Source: Brachybacterium phenoliresistens (GTDB taxonomy: Bacteria > Actinomycetota > Actinomycetes > Actinomycetales > Dermabacteraceae). Taken from it: 64,000 nt of DNA. Made by a program: the position numbers and the translations under genes. Under the pieces are notes generated by a model. It searched no databases, was not told where the DNA came from, and saw only the letters and a list, made by a program, of their open reading frames with translations. Where the stretch lies: the NCBI RefSeq assembly GCF_000576425.1, contig NZ_KK069988.1:477976-541975 (forward strand). The letters run 5' to 3'. Of the stretch, positions 15,487-22,789 are shown piece after piece. Numbering within the stretch: position 1 is the first letter of the stretch; every line of letters starts with the position of its first letter.

Positions 15487-16230
15487 TCAGCCGGCCAGGG
15501 CGGCCAGGGCCGCGCGGACCTGCGCCAGGGTCAGCTGTCCCGGGGCGGAGGCCGCGCCGACGGTCGCGAAGGTCGCCGCCGAGCCCGTGAGCGGGCCGGA
15601 CAGGCGGCTGAGGGCCCCCAGCGGCCCCATGCTCATGGTCACCACCGGGACCGGCAGCTCCTCGTGGGCGCGCAGCGTCGCGCGCATCAGCGCGAGGACG
15701 TCCTGCGGGCTGTGCGGCATGACGGCGAGCTTGGCGACATCGGCCCCCGCGGTGGCGATGCGGTGCAGCGCCGCGACCATCTCGTCCTCGTCCGGGGTCG
15801 CGTCGAAGCGGTGGTGGGATCCCACCACCCGCACGCCGGCCCGATGCGCGGCCTCGAGGGAGGCCCGGGCGGCCGTCGGGTCCGTGAGCATCTCGACGTC
15901 CAGGAGGTCCGCCGCCCCGGTGGCCAGCAGCCGCTCGTGCAGCGTCGTGGTCGCAACGCCGGTCAGGTCCGCCGCGCCGCCCTCGGCGCGCGTGCGCACC
16001 GTGACCAGCAGGGGGATGTCCCCGGCGGCCTCCCGCACCGTCTGCGCGAGCGAGGCGACCGCTCCGGCGTGCCCGGCGGCGAGCAGCGGGTCGGCCCGCC
16101 ACTCGAGGAGATCCGGGGCGGCATCGGCCGCCGTCCGGACCTCCTGCGCCAGCCGCGCCGGATCCGCCGCGGTGACCGGGACGATCACGGCCGTCGGCCC
16201 GCTGCCGTCCAGCGGCGCCGCCGGGATCAT
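15487..16230 (-). CDS. aroD: 3-dehydroquinate dehydratase, type I
   Basis: 247-aa class I (Schiff-base) dehydroquinase, third step of the shikimate pathway. Class I signatures are LLEWRADPL at residues 41-49, GSHHRFDATP with the catalytic His pair at 139-140, and the Schiff-base lysine Lys167 in DVAKLAVMPHS. MGPLGALSRLSGPLTGSAATF provides the phosphate/closure loop in two parts near residue 205-225. Many actinobacteria use the unrelated type II enzyme AroQ at this step, so a type I gene at the end of the aro operon is notable. Overlaps aroB by 4 bp (ATGA). Confidence 0.92.
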   Translation of the reverse strand: MIPAAPLDGSGPTAVIVPVTAADPARLAQEVRTAADAAPDLLEWRADPLLAAGHAGAVASLAQTVREAAGDIPLLVTVRTRAEGGAADLTGVATTTLHERLLATGAADLLDVEMLTDPTAARASLEAAHRAGVRVVGSHHRFDATPDEDEMVAALHRIATAGADVAKLAVMPHSPQDVLALMRATLRAHEELPVPVVTMSMGPLGALSRLSGPLTGSAATFATVGAASAPGQLTLAQVRAALAALAG

Positions 16231-17309
16231 CCCTCGGTGACCGCGTCGTACGCGGCCAGCAGCAGCGCGGGGTCCGGTCCTTCGAGGCGGGAGACCTTGC
16301 CCACCCGGTCCAGCACGATGAACCGCAGCGTGCCGGCGCGGGTCTTCTTGTCCCGGCGCATGGCGTCCTCGAGCTTGGGCCACTGGCGGTCGCGGTAGGT
16401 GGTGGGCAGCCCCAGGGAGGTGAGGATCTCGCGGTGGCGGTTCACGTCCTGCTCGGAGAGCTTCCCGGCGAGATGGGACAGCTCGGCGGCGAACATCATC
16501 CCCACGCTCACCGCGGCGCCGTGGCGCCACTGGTAGCGCTCGTTGCGCTCGATCGCGTGGGCCAGGGTGTGCCCGTAGTTGAGGATCTCGCGGTCCCCCT
16601 GCTCGGTGAGGTCCGCGGAGACGACCTTCGCCTTCACCCGGATCTTCCGCTCGACGACCTCGCGGAAGGCCTCGCTGGACACGTCCAGCACGGCGGAGGG
16701 ATCGGCCTCGACGATCTCGAGGATGCGCTCGTCGGCGATGAACCCGCCCTTGACGACCTCGGCGAGGCCCGCGGCGACGTCATGGGCGCCGAGCCCGGCC
16801 AGGACGTCGAGGTCCTCGACCACGGCGATCGGCGGGTGGAAGGAGCCGACGAGGTTCTTGCCCTCGGCGGTGTTGATCCCCGTCTTCCCGCCGACGGCGG
16901 CATCGACCATGGCGGCGACCGTGGTGGGGACCTGCAGCACGTCCACGCCGCGCAGCCAGGTCGCGGCGACGAAGCCGGCCAGATCGGTCGCGGCGCCGCC
17001 GCCCAGGCCGATCACCAGGTCGGTGCGGCCGATCTCGGCCTGCCCGCACACTCCCCAGAGGAAGCCGGCGACCTGGGCGGTCTTGGCCTCCTCCCCGTCG
17101 GGGACCTCGGCGAGGAAGGCCTCGCGGCCGCTGGCCAGCAGCGCCTCGCGCAGCTGCTCGGCGACCTGCCGCAGGCTCGGCTGGTGGACCACGACGATGC
17201 GCCGCACCCGGGAGGGGACGTGCTCCGGCAGCTGCGCGAGGATCCCGCGCCCCACGTGGACGTCGTAGCTCCCGGTGGGCGTGCTGACGGGGATGACGGT
17301 GGTGCTCAT
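16227..17309 (-). CDS. aroB: 3-dehydroquinate synthase
   Basis: 360-aa NAD- and zinc-dependent cyclase that turns DAHP into 3-dehydroquinate. Conserved blocks are GLGGGAATDLAGFVAATWLRG near residue 105, the VPTTVAAMVDAAVGGKTGIN segment near residue 130 (substrate and NAD binding), and the metal ligands in EVVKGGFI and NYGHTLAHAIE near residues 185 and 250. Normal length. It starts at ATG 17309, overlapping aroK by 4 bp. Part of aroC-aroK-aroB-aroD, all with 4-bp overlaps, so one translationally coupled unit. Confidence 0.97.
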   Translation of the reverse strand: MSTTVIPVSTPTGSYDVHVGRGILAQLPEHVPSRVRRIVVVHQPSLRQVAEQLREALLASGREAFLAEVPDGEEAKTAQVAGFLWGVCGQAEIGRTDLVIGLGGGAATDLAGFVAATWLRGVDVLQVPTTVAAMVDAAVGGKTGINTAEGKNLVGSFHPPIAVVEDLDVLAGLGAHDVAAGLAEVVKGGFIADERILEIVEADPSAVLDVSSEAFREVVERKIRVKAKVVSADLTEQGDREILNYGHTLAHAIERNERYQWRHGAAVSVGMMFAAELSHLAGKLSEQDVNRHREILTSLGLPTTYRDRQWPKLEDAMRRDKKTRAGTLRFIVLDRVGKVSRLEGPDPALLLAAYDAVTEG

Positions 17310-17860
17310 GCGCGGTCCTTCCCGGAGGAGGTGGGGGCGGGGGTGCGGATCAGGTCGGCGAGGCGGCGGGCCAGGCCGGTGACCGATCCGCGATCGGCGT
17401 CGATGCGCCAGCGGGCGAGCGCGCGGTAGGTGGGGGTGCGCTCCTCGGCCAGGCGGGTCCAGCGCTGCAGGGGGTCCTCGCCGCGCAGCATCGGCCGGCC
17501 GGTGCCGGTGCCGATGCGCCGCGCGGCGGTCTCGGGCCCGATCTCCAGCAGCGCCACCGGCGCCTGCCGCAGCAGCGGCTGGACCGACGCGGTCATCGGC
17601 GCCCCGCCGCCGAGGCTGAGGACGCCCCGGTGGGTGCGCAGCGCCTCGGTGAGCACGCGGGCCTCGAGGGCGCGGAAGGACTCCTCGCCGTCGGCCGCGA
17701 AGATGTCCGGGATCTCGCGGCCGTCGCGCTCGACGACGAGGTCGTCGAGGTCGGCGAAGGGCACCTCGAGCAGCGAGGCCAGCCGGCGGCCGATGCTGCT
17801 CTTGCCCGCGGCCATCGGGCCGATGAGGACGATGCAGGGGCCGGCGTCCGCTCCGCTCAC
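17306..17860 (-). CDS. aroK: Shikimate kinase
   Basis: 184-aa ATP-dependent kinase for shikimate 3-phosphate. P-loop [15 protein letters not shown] is at residues about 12-26, the shikimate-binding D(L)DD segment [13 protein letters not shown] near 37, and the GGGAPM motif near 82. An LID-type RPML segment is near residue 120. The start is a GTG at 17860 that overlaps the aroC stop (GTGA). Middle gene of the aro operon. Confidence 0.96.
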   Translation of the reverse strand: MSGADAGPCIVLIGPMAAGKSSIGRRLASLLEVPFADLDDLVVERDGREIPDIFAADGEESFRALEARVLTEALRTHRGVLSLGGGAPMTASVQPLLRQAPVALLEIGPETAARRIGTGTGRPMLRGEDPLQRWTRLAEERTPTYRALARWRIDADRGSVTGLARRLADLIRTPAPTSSGKDRA

Positions 17861-19089
17861 GAGGCGGAGCCCTCCCTGCCCTCCCGCTGCAGCGCTCCGG
17901 TCGCGGACAGGTGGGCGCGGATCTCCTCCACGCTGTCCCCTCCGGCCTTCTCGAGCAGGGCATCGGCCAGGGTGAGCGCGACCATGGCCTCGGCGATCAC
18001 CGCGGCGGGCGCGACGGCGCACACGTCCGAGCGCTGATGGTTGGCGGTGGCCTGCTCCCCGGTGACGATGTCGACGGTGCGCAGGGCGCGCGGCACGGTG
18101 GAGATCGGCTTCAGCGCCCCGCGCACCCGGATCACCTGGCCGTTGGAGATGCCGCCCTCGAGCCCGCCGGCGCGGTTGCTCGCCCGCTGGGTGCTGGCGG
18201 CGTCCGCCCCGGCGAGGATCTCGTCGTGCGCCGCGGAGCCGCGCCGGGCGGCGGTGGCGAAGCCGTCGCCGATCTCCACGCCCTTCATCGCCTGGATCGA
18301 CATGATCGCCTGGGCGAGCTTCCCGTCCAGCCGCCGGTCCCACTGGGTGTGCGATCCCAGGCCGATGGGCATCCCGTAGGCGAGGACCTCGACCACCCCG
18401 CCCAGGGTGTCGCCGTCCTTCTTGCACGCGTCGATCTCGGCGGCCATCCGCGCGGAGGTCTCCGGGTGGAAGCAGCGCACCGGATCCGCGTCGAGGACGG
18501 CGCCGTCCTCCGGGGTGGGCAGCGGGGCGTCCTCCGGGACGCGGATCGGCCCGACGGAGAGGGTGTGGGAGACCAGGCGGATGCCGGCGGCCTGCTCGAG
18601 CAGCGCCGCCGCGACCTTGCCGGCGGCGACCCGCGCCGCGGTCTCGCGGGCGCTGGCCCGCTCGAGGACCGGGCGCACCTCGTCGAAGCCGTACTTGAGC
18701 ACGCCGGCGAGATCGGCATGGCCGGGGCGCGGGCGGGTCAGGGGCTTGTTGCGGGCGATCTCGCGCTCGTCCCCGGTGCCGGCGTCGACCATCAGGTCCT
18801 CGCGGGCGACGGGATCGGCGGACATGACCTTCTCCCACTTGGGCCACTCGCTGTTGGCGATCTCGATCGCGATCGGCGAGCCCATGGTCACGCCGTGGCG
18901 CAGGCCGCCGAGCACGCGCACGACGTCCTGCTCGAACTTCTGCCGGGTGCCGCGGCCGTGGCCGAGGCGACGGCGCGCCAGGACGGCACGGAGATCGTCC
19001 GTCGTCAGGGCGATCCCGGCGGGGACGCCGTCGAGGAGGGCGATCAGGGACTGGCCGTGGGATTCCCCACCGGTGATCCATCGAAGCAT
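17857..19089 (-). CDS. aroC: Chorismate synthase
   Basis: 410-aa FMN-dependent enzyme that makes chorismate from EPSP, the precursor of Trp, Phe, Tyr and folate. It begins [21 protein letters not shown], the family signature. [11 protein letters not shown] is near residue 48, RPGHADLAG near 120, and the late signature [15 protein letters not shown] near 305. Usual length is 360-410. First gene of the aroC-aroK-aroB-aroD operon. The trp genes that use chorismate lie 21 kb away in the same window. Confidence 0.98.
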   Translation of the reverse strand: MLRWITGGESHGQSLIALLDGVPAGIALTTDDLRAVLARRRLGHGRGTRQKFEQDVVRVLGGLRHGVTMGSPIAIEIANSEWPKWEKVMSADPVAREDLMVDAGTGDEREIARNKPLTRPRPGHADLAGVLKYGFDEVRPVLERASARETAARVAAGKVAAALLEQAAGIRLVSHTLSVGPIRVPEDAPLPTPEDGAVLDADPVRCFHPETSARMAAEIDACKKDGDTLGGVVEVLAYGMPIGLGSHTQWDRRLDGKLAQAIMSIQAMKGVEIGDGFATAARRGSAAHDEILAGADAASTQRASNRAGGLEGGISNGQVIRVRGALKPISTVPRALRTVDIVTGEQATANHQRSDVCAVAPAAVIAEAMVALTLADALLEKAGGDSVEEIRAHLSATGALQREGREGSAS

Positions 19090-19115
19090 GAGCGCGATTC
19101 TCTCATGGGACGAGG

Positions 19116-19901
19116 TCAGACGGCCTCCACGCTCACCACCAGGACGGGGCTCTCCCCCTCCATCACCACCGGCAGCAGGTGCACGGTGCGCACCGCACCG
19201 GTGGTCCGGTCCTCGGCCACGGCCTCGACGGGCTCCGGCGAGGTCAGGTCCACCCGGTCCAGCACCGAGACGATCCGCAGATCCCGCTGGCCCGCGAGCT
19301 CCAGGATCCGGTTGCCGGCGGAGACCGCCCGCTGGGAGGTCAGGGAGCGGGGCTTGACCGCGGAGGTCTCGTCATAGACGGGATACACGATCACGGCGGC
19401 GTCCTCGTCGGTGAGCACGGCGGTCGCCTCGTCGGACAGCGGCGCCCCCTCGGCGTAGAACAGCTGGAAGTCGGAGCCGTAGGCGAGGCTCTCGGCGACG
19501 TAGCCGTAGTAGGTCTGCTTCTGCCCGGACGCGTCCGTGATGGAGCAGGTCGAGAACTGCCCGGGCCTCTCCGTGGACAGGGTGCCGGTGCAGAACGCGT
19601 CGTCGACCTGGCCGGGCAGGGCGACCCATTCGGCCAGGCGGTCCTCGACGAGGTCGCGGGGCACCGTGCGGTCGCTGCCGGCGCGCTGCTCCGGGGTGAA
19701 GACCCCCGGCCCGGCGGCGATGAGCTGGGTGGGGGCGGGCGCGGAGTCCGTCGTCTCCGCGGCGGACGGCTCCGTCGGCAGATGGGCGGGGACCGCCGGG
19801 GCGGTCGCGAAGGCGGCGGCGGCGAACCCGAGGCCGGCCAGGACCGGGGCGGTCAGGGCGGCGACGGTCGCGACGGCGGTGCGACGGGGGCGGTACGGCA
19901 T
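19116..19901 (-). CDS. Secreted protein of unknown function
   Basis: 261 aa with no family I recognise. The N-terminus [16 protein letters not shown] is basic then hydrophobic to about residue 33 and ends in an [10 protein letters not shown] stretch, a good Sec signal peptide, so the product is probably exported. The mature part is acidic, has two cysteines (in DAFCTGTLS and [10 protein letters not shown]) that could form a disulfide, and Tyr-rich [22 protein letters not shown]. The AT-richer stretch upstream (about 19990-20035) is the likely promoter. It lies 26 bp upstream of aroC on the same strand, but no functional link is evident. Confidence 0.75.
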   Translation of the reverse strand: MPYRPRRTAVATVAALTAPVLAGLGFAAAAFATAPAVPAHLPTEPSAAETTDSAPAPTQLIAAGPGVFTPEQRAGSDRTVPRDLVEDRLAEWVALPGQVDDAFCTGTLSTERPGQFSTCSITDASGQKQTYYGYVAESLAYGSDFQLFYAEGAPLSDEATAVLTDEDAAVIVYPVYDETSAVKPRSLTSQRAVSAGNRILELAGQRDLRIVSVLDRVDLTSPEPVEAVAEDRTTGAVRTVHLLPVVMEGESPVLVVSVEAV

Positions 19902-20077
19902 GCGGGGACTTCCTTGCTGTCGGTGCGAGGCGCCGTGCAACGCCTCCGGCCGATGCTCCGTGGCCCGCCAGGCCCGAAGAACCTGGACACTTGACCACGG
20001 CTTTACCGAATCATCAACCGAGCAACACCATGGCATGCGGACGCGTGGGCGTCAACCATCCGCCGCCCCGGGACCTC

Positions 20078-20908
20078 TCAGTCCTCGTCGAGCTCGACCG
20101 AGGGAAGGGGGGTGAGACCGTCGATCAGCGGCACCACGTCCTTGATGCCGTCCAGCACGAGCGAGGGCCGGTACGGGAAGCGGGTGATCTCCTCCGGACG
20201 CGTCGACCCCGTCATCACGAGGATCGAGCGCATGCCCGCCTCCAGGCCGGACTTCACGTCGGTGTCCATCCGGTCGCCGATCATCACGGAGGTCTCCGAG
20301 TGGGCCTCGATGCGGTTCAGCGCCGTGCGCATCATGAGCGGGTTGGGCTTGCCCACGTAGTAGGGCTGGATGCCGGTCGCGGCCGTGATCATCGCCGCGA
20401 CCGCCCCGGTGGCCGGCAGCGGCCCCTCCGGGCTGGGCCCGGTCACGTCCGGGTTCGTCGCGATGAACTTCGCCCCGGAGCCGATCAGGCGGATCGCCCG
20501 CGTGATGGCCTCGAAGGAGTAGGTGCGCGTCTCCCCCAGCACCACGAACTCGACGTCGGTGTCCGAGAGGATGAAGCCGGCCTCGTGCATGGCGCTGGTC
20601 AGGCCGGCCTCTCCGATCACGTACGCGGAGCCGCCCGGGGACTGCTCGGACAGGAACTGCGCGGTGGCCAGGGCGCTGGTCCAGATCGCGTTTTCCTCCA
20701 GGTCGATCCCGGCGCGCGCGAGACGGGCACGCAGGTCCCGAGGCGTGAAGATCGAGTTGTTGGTGAGGACCAGGAAGCGGCGCCCGCAGCGCTGCAGCTC
20801 GGCGATGAACTCCGCCGCCCCCGGCAGCGCCATCTGCTCATGGACGAGCACCCCGTCCATGTCGGTGAGCCAGGTGCTGACAGGACGGTCATCGAAAGTG
20901 GTGGTCAT
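20078..20908 (-). CDS. HAD-superfamily phosphatase, NagD-like
   Basis: 276-aa HAD hydrolase of the NagD/phosphoglycolate-phosphatase-like subfamily (class IIA cap). Motif I is WLTDMDGVLVHE near residue 17, with Asp nucleophile and Asp+2. Motif II VLTNNS is near 50, the motif III lysine lies in YYVGKPNPLMMRTAL near 188, and motif IV is MIGDRMDTDV near 215. Likely dephosphorylates small phosphometabolites such as nucleotide or sugar phosphates; substrate not determinable. Starts at ATG 20908. It is read away from rpsA, separated from it by a strong terminator. Confidence 0.9.
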   Translation of the reverse strand: MTTTFDDRPVSTWLTDMDGVLVHEQMALPGAAEFIAELQRCGRRFLVLTNNSIFTPRDLRARLARAGIDLEENAIWTSALATAQFLSEQSPGGSAYVIGEAGLTSAMHEAGFILSDTDVEFVVLGETRTYSFEAITRAIRLIGSGAKFIATNPDVTGPSPEGPLPATGAVAAMITAATGIQPYYVGKPNPLMMRTALNRIEAHSETSVMIGDRMDTDVKSGLEAGMRSILVMTGSTRPEEITRFPYRPSLVLDGIKDVVPLIDGLTPLPSVELDED

Positions 20909-20967
20909 GAGGACAGTCTGCCCGAGGTTCCCCGCGCGGGCCACCGCGCTCGCCCGCCGCGGACGAC

Positions 20968-21000
20968 GACGGGGCACCACCGATGCGGTGGTGCCCCGTC
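20968..21000 (-). terminator. rpsA terminator hairpin
   Basis: A perfect 15-bp stem (20968-20982 with 20986-21000, GACGGGGCACCACCG) with a 3-nt ATG loop lies 44 bp after the rpsA stop. There is no U-tract, as is common in high-GC actinobacteria. Confidence 0.85.
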
Positions 21001-21044
21001 GGGCGATCAGGCGGAGGCCGGCGCGCGGCCGGCCTCCGGTCCGA

Positions 21045-22523
21045 TCAGTTGCCGGTGAGCTTGGCGCGCAGGGCGGCCAGGGCCTCGTCCGAGGCGAGCG
21101 TGCCCTCGTCCGAGGAGCTCGACTGGTAGGAGGCCTGGGCGGCCGGGGCCGGAGCAGCGGACTCGGTCTGCGTGCTGGCGCCGGAAGCGGACTCCTCGTC
21201 GGCCTTGAGCGCCTCGGCGACCTGGGCCTTGTGCGCGGTCCAGCGCTCGTAGGCGGCCGCGTACTGGGCCTCCCACTCCTCGCGCTGCGCGTCGTAGCCC
21301 TCGAGCCACTCGTTGGTCTCCGGGTCGAAGCCCTCGGGGTACTTGTACTCGCCGTTGGCGTCGTACTCCGCGGCCATGCCGTAGAGGGCCGGGTCGAAGG
21401 TGGTGTCGTCGCCCTCGGGGTCGACGCCCTCGTTGGCCTGCTTGAGCGAGAGCGAGATGCGGCGACGCTCGAGATCGATGTCGATGACCTTGACGAAGAC
21501 GTCCTGGTCGACGGTGACGACCTGCTCGGGCAGATCCACGTGGCGCACGGCCAGCTCGGAGATGTGCACGAGGCCCTCGATGCCGTCCTCGACGCGGACG
21601 AACGCACCGAAGGGGACCAGCTTGGTGACCTTGCCGGGCACGACCTCGCCGATGGCGTGGGTGCGCGCGAACAGCTGCCACGGGTCCTCCTGGGTCGCCT
21701 TCAGCGACAGGGAGACGCGCTCGCGGTCCATGTCGACGTCCAGGACCTCGACCTTGACCTTGGTGCCGACCTCGACGACCTCGGAGGGGTGGTCGATGTG
21801 CTTCCAGGACAGCTCGGAGACGTGCACGAGGCCGTCCACGCCGCCCAGGTCGACGAAGGCGCCGAAGTTGACGATCGAGGACACGACGCCCTCGCGGACC
21901 TGGCCCTTCTGCAGGGTCTGCAGGAAGTCGGAGCGGACCGCGGACTGGGTCTCCTCCAGGTAGGCGCGACGCGAGAGGACCACGTTGTTGCGGTTCTTGT
22001 CGAGCTCGATGATCTTGGCCTCGATCTCCTGGCCGACGTACGGCTGCAGGTCGCGGACGCGGCGCATCTCGACGAGGGAGGCGGGGAGGAAGCCGCGCAG
22101 GCCGATGTCGACGATCAGGCCGCCCTTGACGACCTCGATGACGTGACCGGTGACGACGCCCTCGTCCTCCTTGATCTGCTCGATCGTGCCCCAGGCGCGC
22201 TCGTACTGGGCGCGCTTCTTGGACAGGATCAGGCGACCCTCCTTGTCCTCCTTCTGGAGGACCAGGGCCTCGACCTCGTCGCCGACCTCGACGACCTCGG
22301 AGGGGTCGACGTCGTGCTTGATGGAGAGCTCGCGGGACGGGATGACGCCTTCGGTCTTGTAGCCGATGTCGAGCAGGACCTCGTCGCGATCGACCTTCAC
22401 CACGGTGCCCTCGACGATGTCGCCATCGTTGAAGTACTTGATGGTCGAATCGATGGCGGCCATGAGATCTTCGGCCGTGCCGATGTCGTTGATGGCGATC
22501 TGAGGGGCGGTGGTGTCGGTCAT
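21045..22523 (-). CDS. rpsA: 30S ribosomal protein S1
   Basis: 492-aa S1 protein with four OB-fold S1 domains (about residues 35-105, 122-190, 207-275, 292-362), each beginning G-x-V-x-x-V (GTVVKVDRDEVLLDIG, GHVIEVVKGGLIVDIG, GVVSSIVNFGAFVDLG, GKVTKLVPFGAFVRVE). An acidic, Ala/Ser-rich tail completes it. It binds mRNA and promotes initiation on the 30S subunit. Four domains rather than the six of E. coli is the actinobacterial form. The start MTDTTAPQIAINDIG follows a leader of about 75 nt with repeated elements. Order polA-rpsA-coaE is standard; here other genes have come between rpsA and coaE. Confidence 0.98.
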   Translation of the reverse strand: MTDTTAPQIAINDIGTAEDLMAAIDSTIKYFNDGDIVEGTVVKVDRDEVLLDIGYKTEGVIPSRELSIKHDVDPSEVVEVGDEVEALVLQKEDKEGRLILSKKRAQYERAWGTIEQIKEDEGVVTGHVIEVVKGGLIVDIGLRGFLPASLVEMRRVRDLQPYVGQEIEAKIIELDKNRNNVVLSRRAYLEETQSAVRSDFLQTLQKGQVREGVVSSIVNFGAFVDLGGVDGLVHVSELSWKHIDHPSEVVEVGTKVKVEVLDVDMDRERVSLSLKATQEDPWQLFARTHAIGEVVPGKVTKLVPFGAFVRVEDGIEGLVHISELAVRHVDLPEQVVTVDQDVFVKVIDIDLERRRISLSLKQANEGVDPEGDDTTFDPALYGMAAEYDANGEYKYPEGFDPETNEWLEGYDAQREEWEAQYAAAYERWTAHKAQVAEALKADEESASGASTQTESAAPAPAAQASYQSSSSDEGTLASDEALAALRAKLTGN

Positions 22524-22538
22524 GTAGGTCGGAACTCC

Positions 22539-22562
22539 GTAGGAACAGGAATGAGTAGGAAC
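22539..22562 (-). repeat. Direct repeats in the rpsA leader
   Basis: GTTCCTAC occurs twice on the transcript strand (22539-22546 and 22555-22562, 16 bp apart), 15 to 40 nt upstream of the rpsA start. Could be an S1 or autoregulatory binding site; function is inferred only from position. Confidence 0.4.
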
Positions 22563-22604
22563 GGGGACGAACATCCGGGCGCGGTCAGCGCACAGACGGA
22601 CTCA

Positions 22605-22610
22605 AGCATA
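22605..22610 (-). promoter_or_regulatory. rpsA -10 element
   Basis: TATGCT (context CTGCTATGCTTGAG) on the minus strand, about 80 bp upstream of rpsA. The same TATGCTTGA string occurs upstream of the ABC-F gene. No clear -35 element. Confidence 0.5.
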
Positions 22611-22719
22611 GCAGGGCCGCGTCTCGGTGACGACGGCTTTTCCGCATGCCCCGTCGCACATGCCGCCGGGCGTGCTCCCGGTGCGCGCCCGGGATGCGCT
22701 CGCAGCGCCCCCGAGCGGA

Positions 22720-22747
22720 CCCGCCGGGCGCGCGGGGGCCCGGCGGG
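22720..22747 (-). terminator. polA terminator hairpin
   Basis: CCCGCCGGGC (22720-22729) pairs perfectly with GCCCGGCGGG (22738-22747) around an 8-nt loop, 42 bp after the polA stop and upstream of the rpsA promoter. No U-tract. Confidence 0.65.
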
Positions 22748-22789
22748 CATGCCCATCGGCCCCCGCGCACGGCGCGGCGCTCGGCCCGC

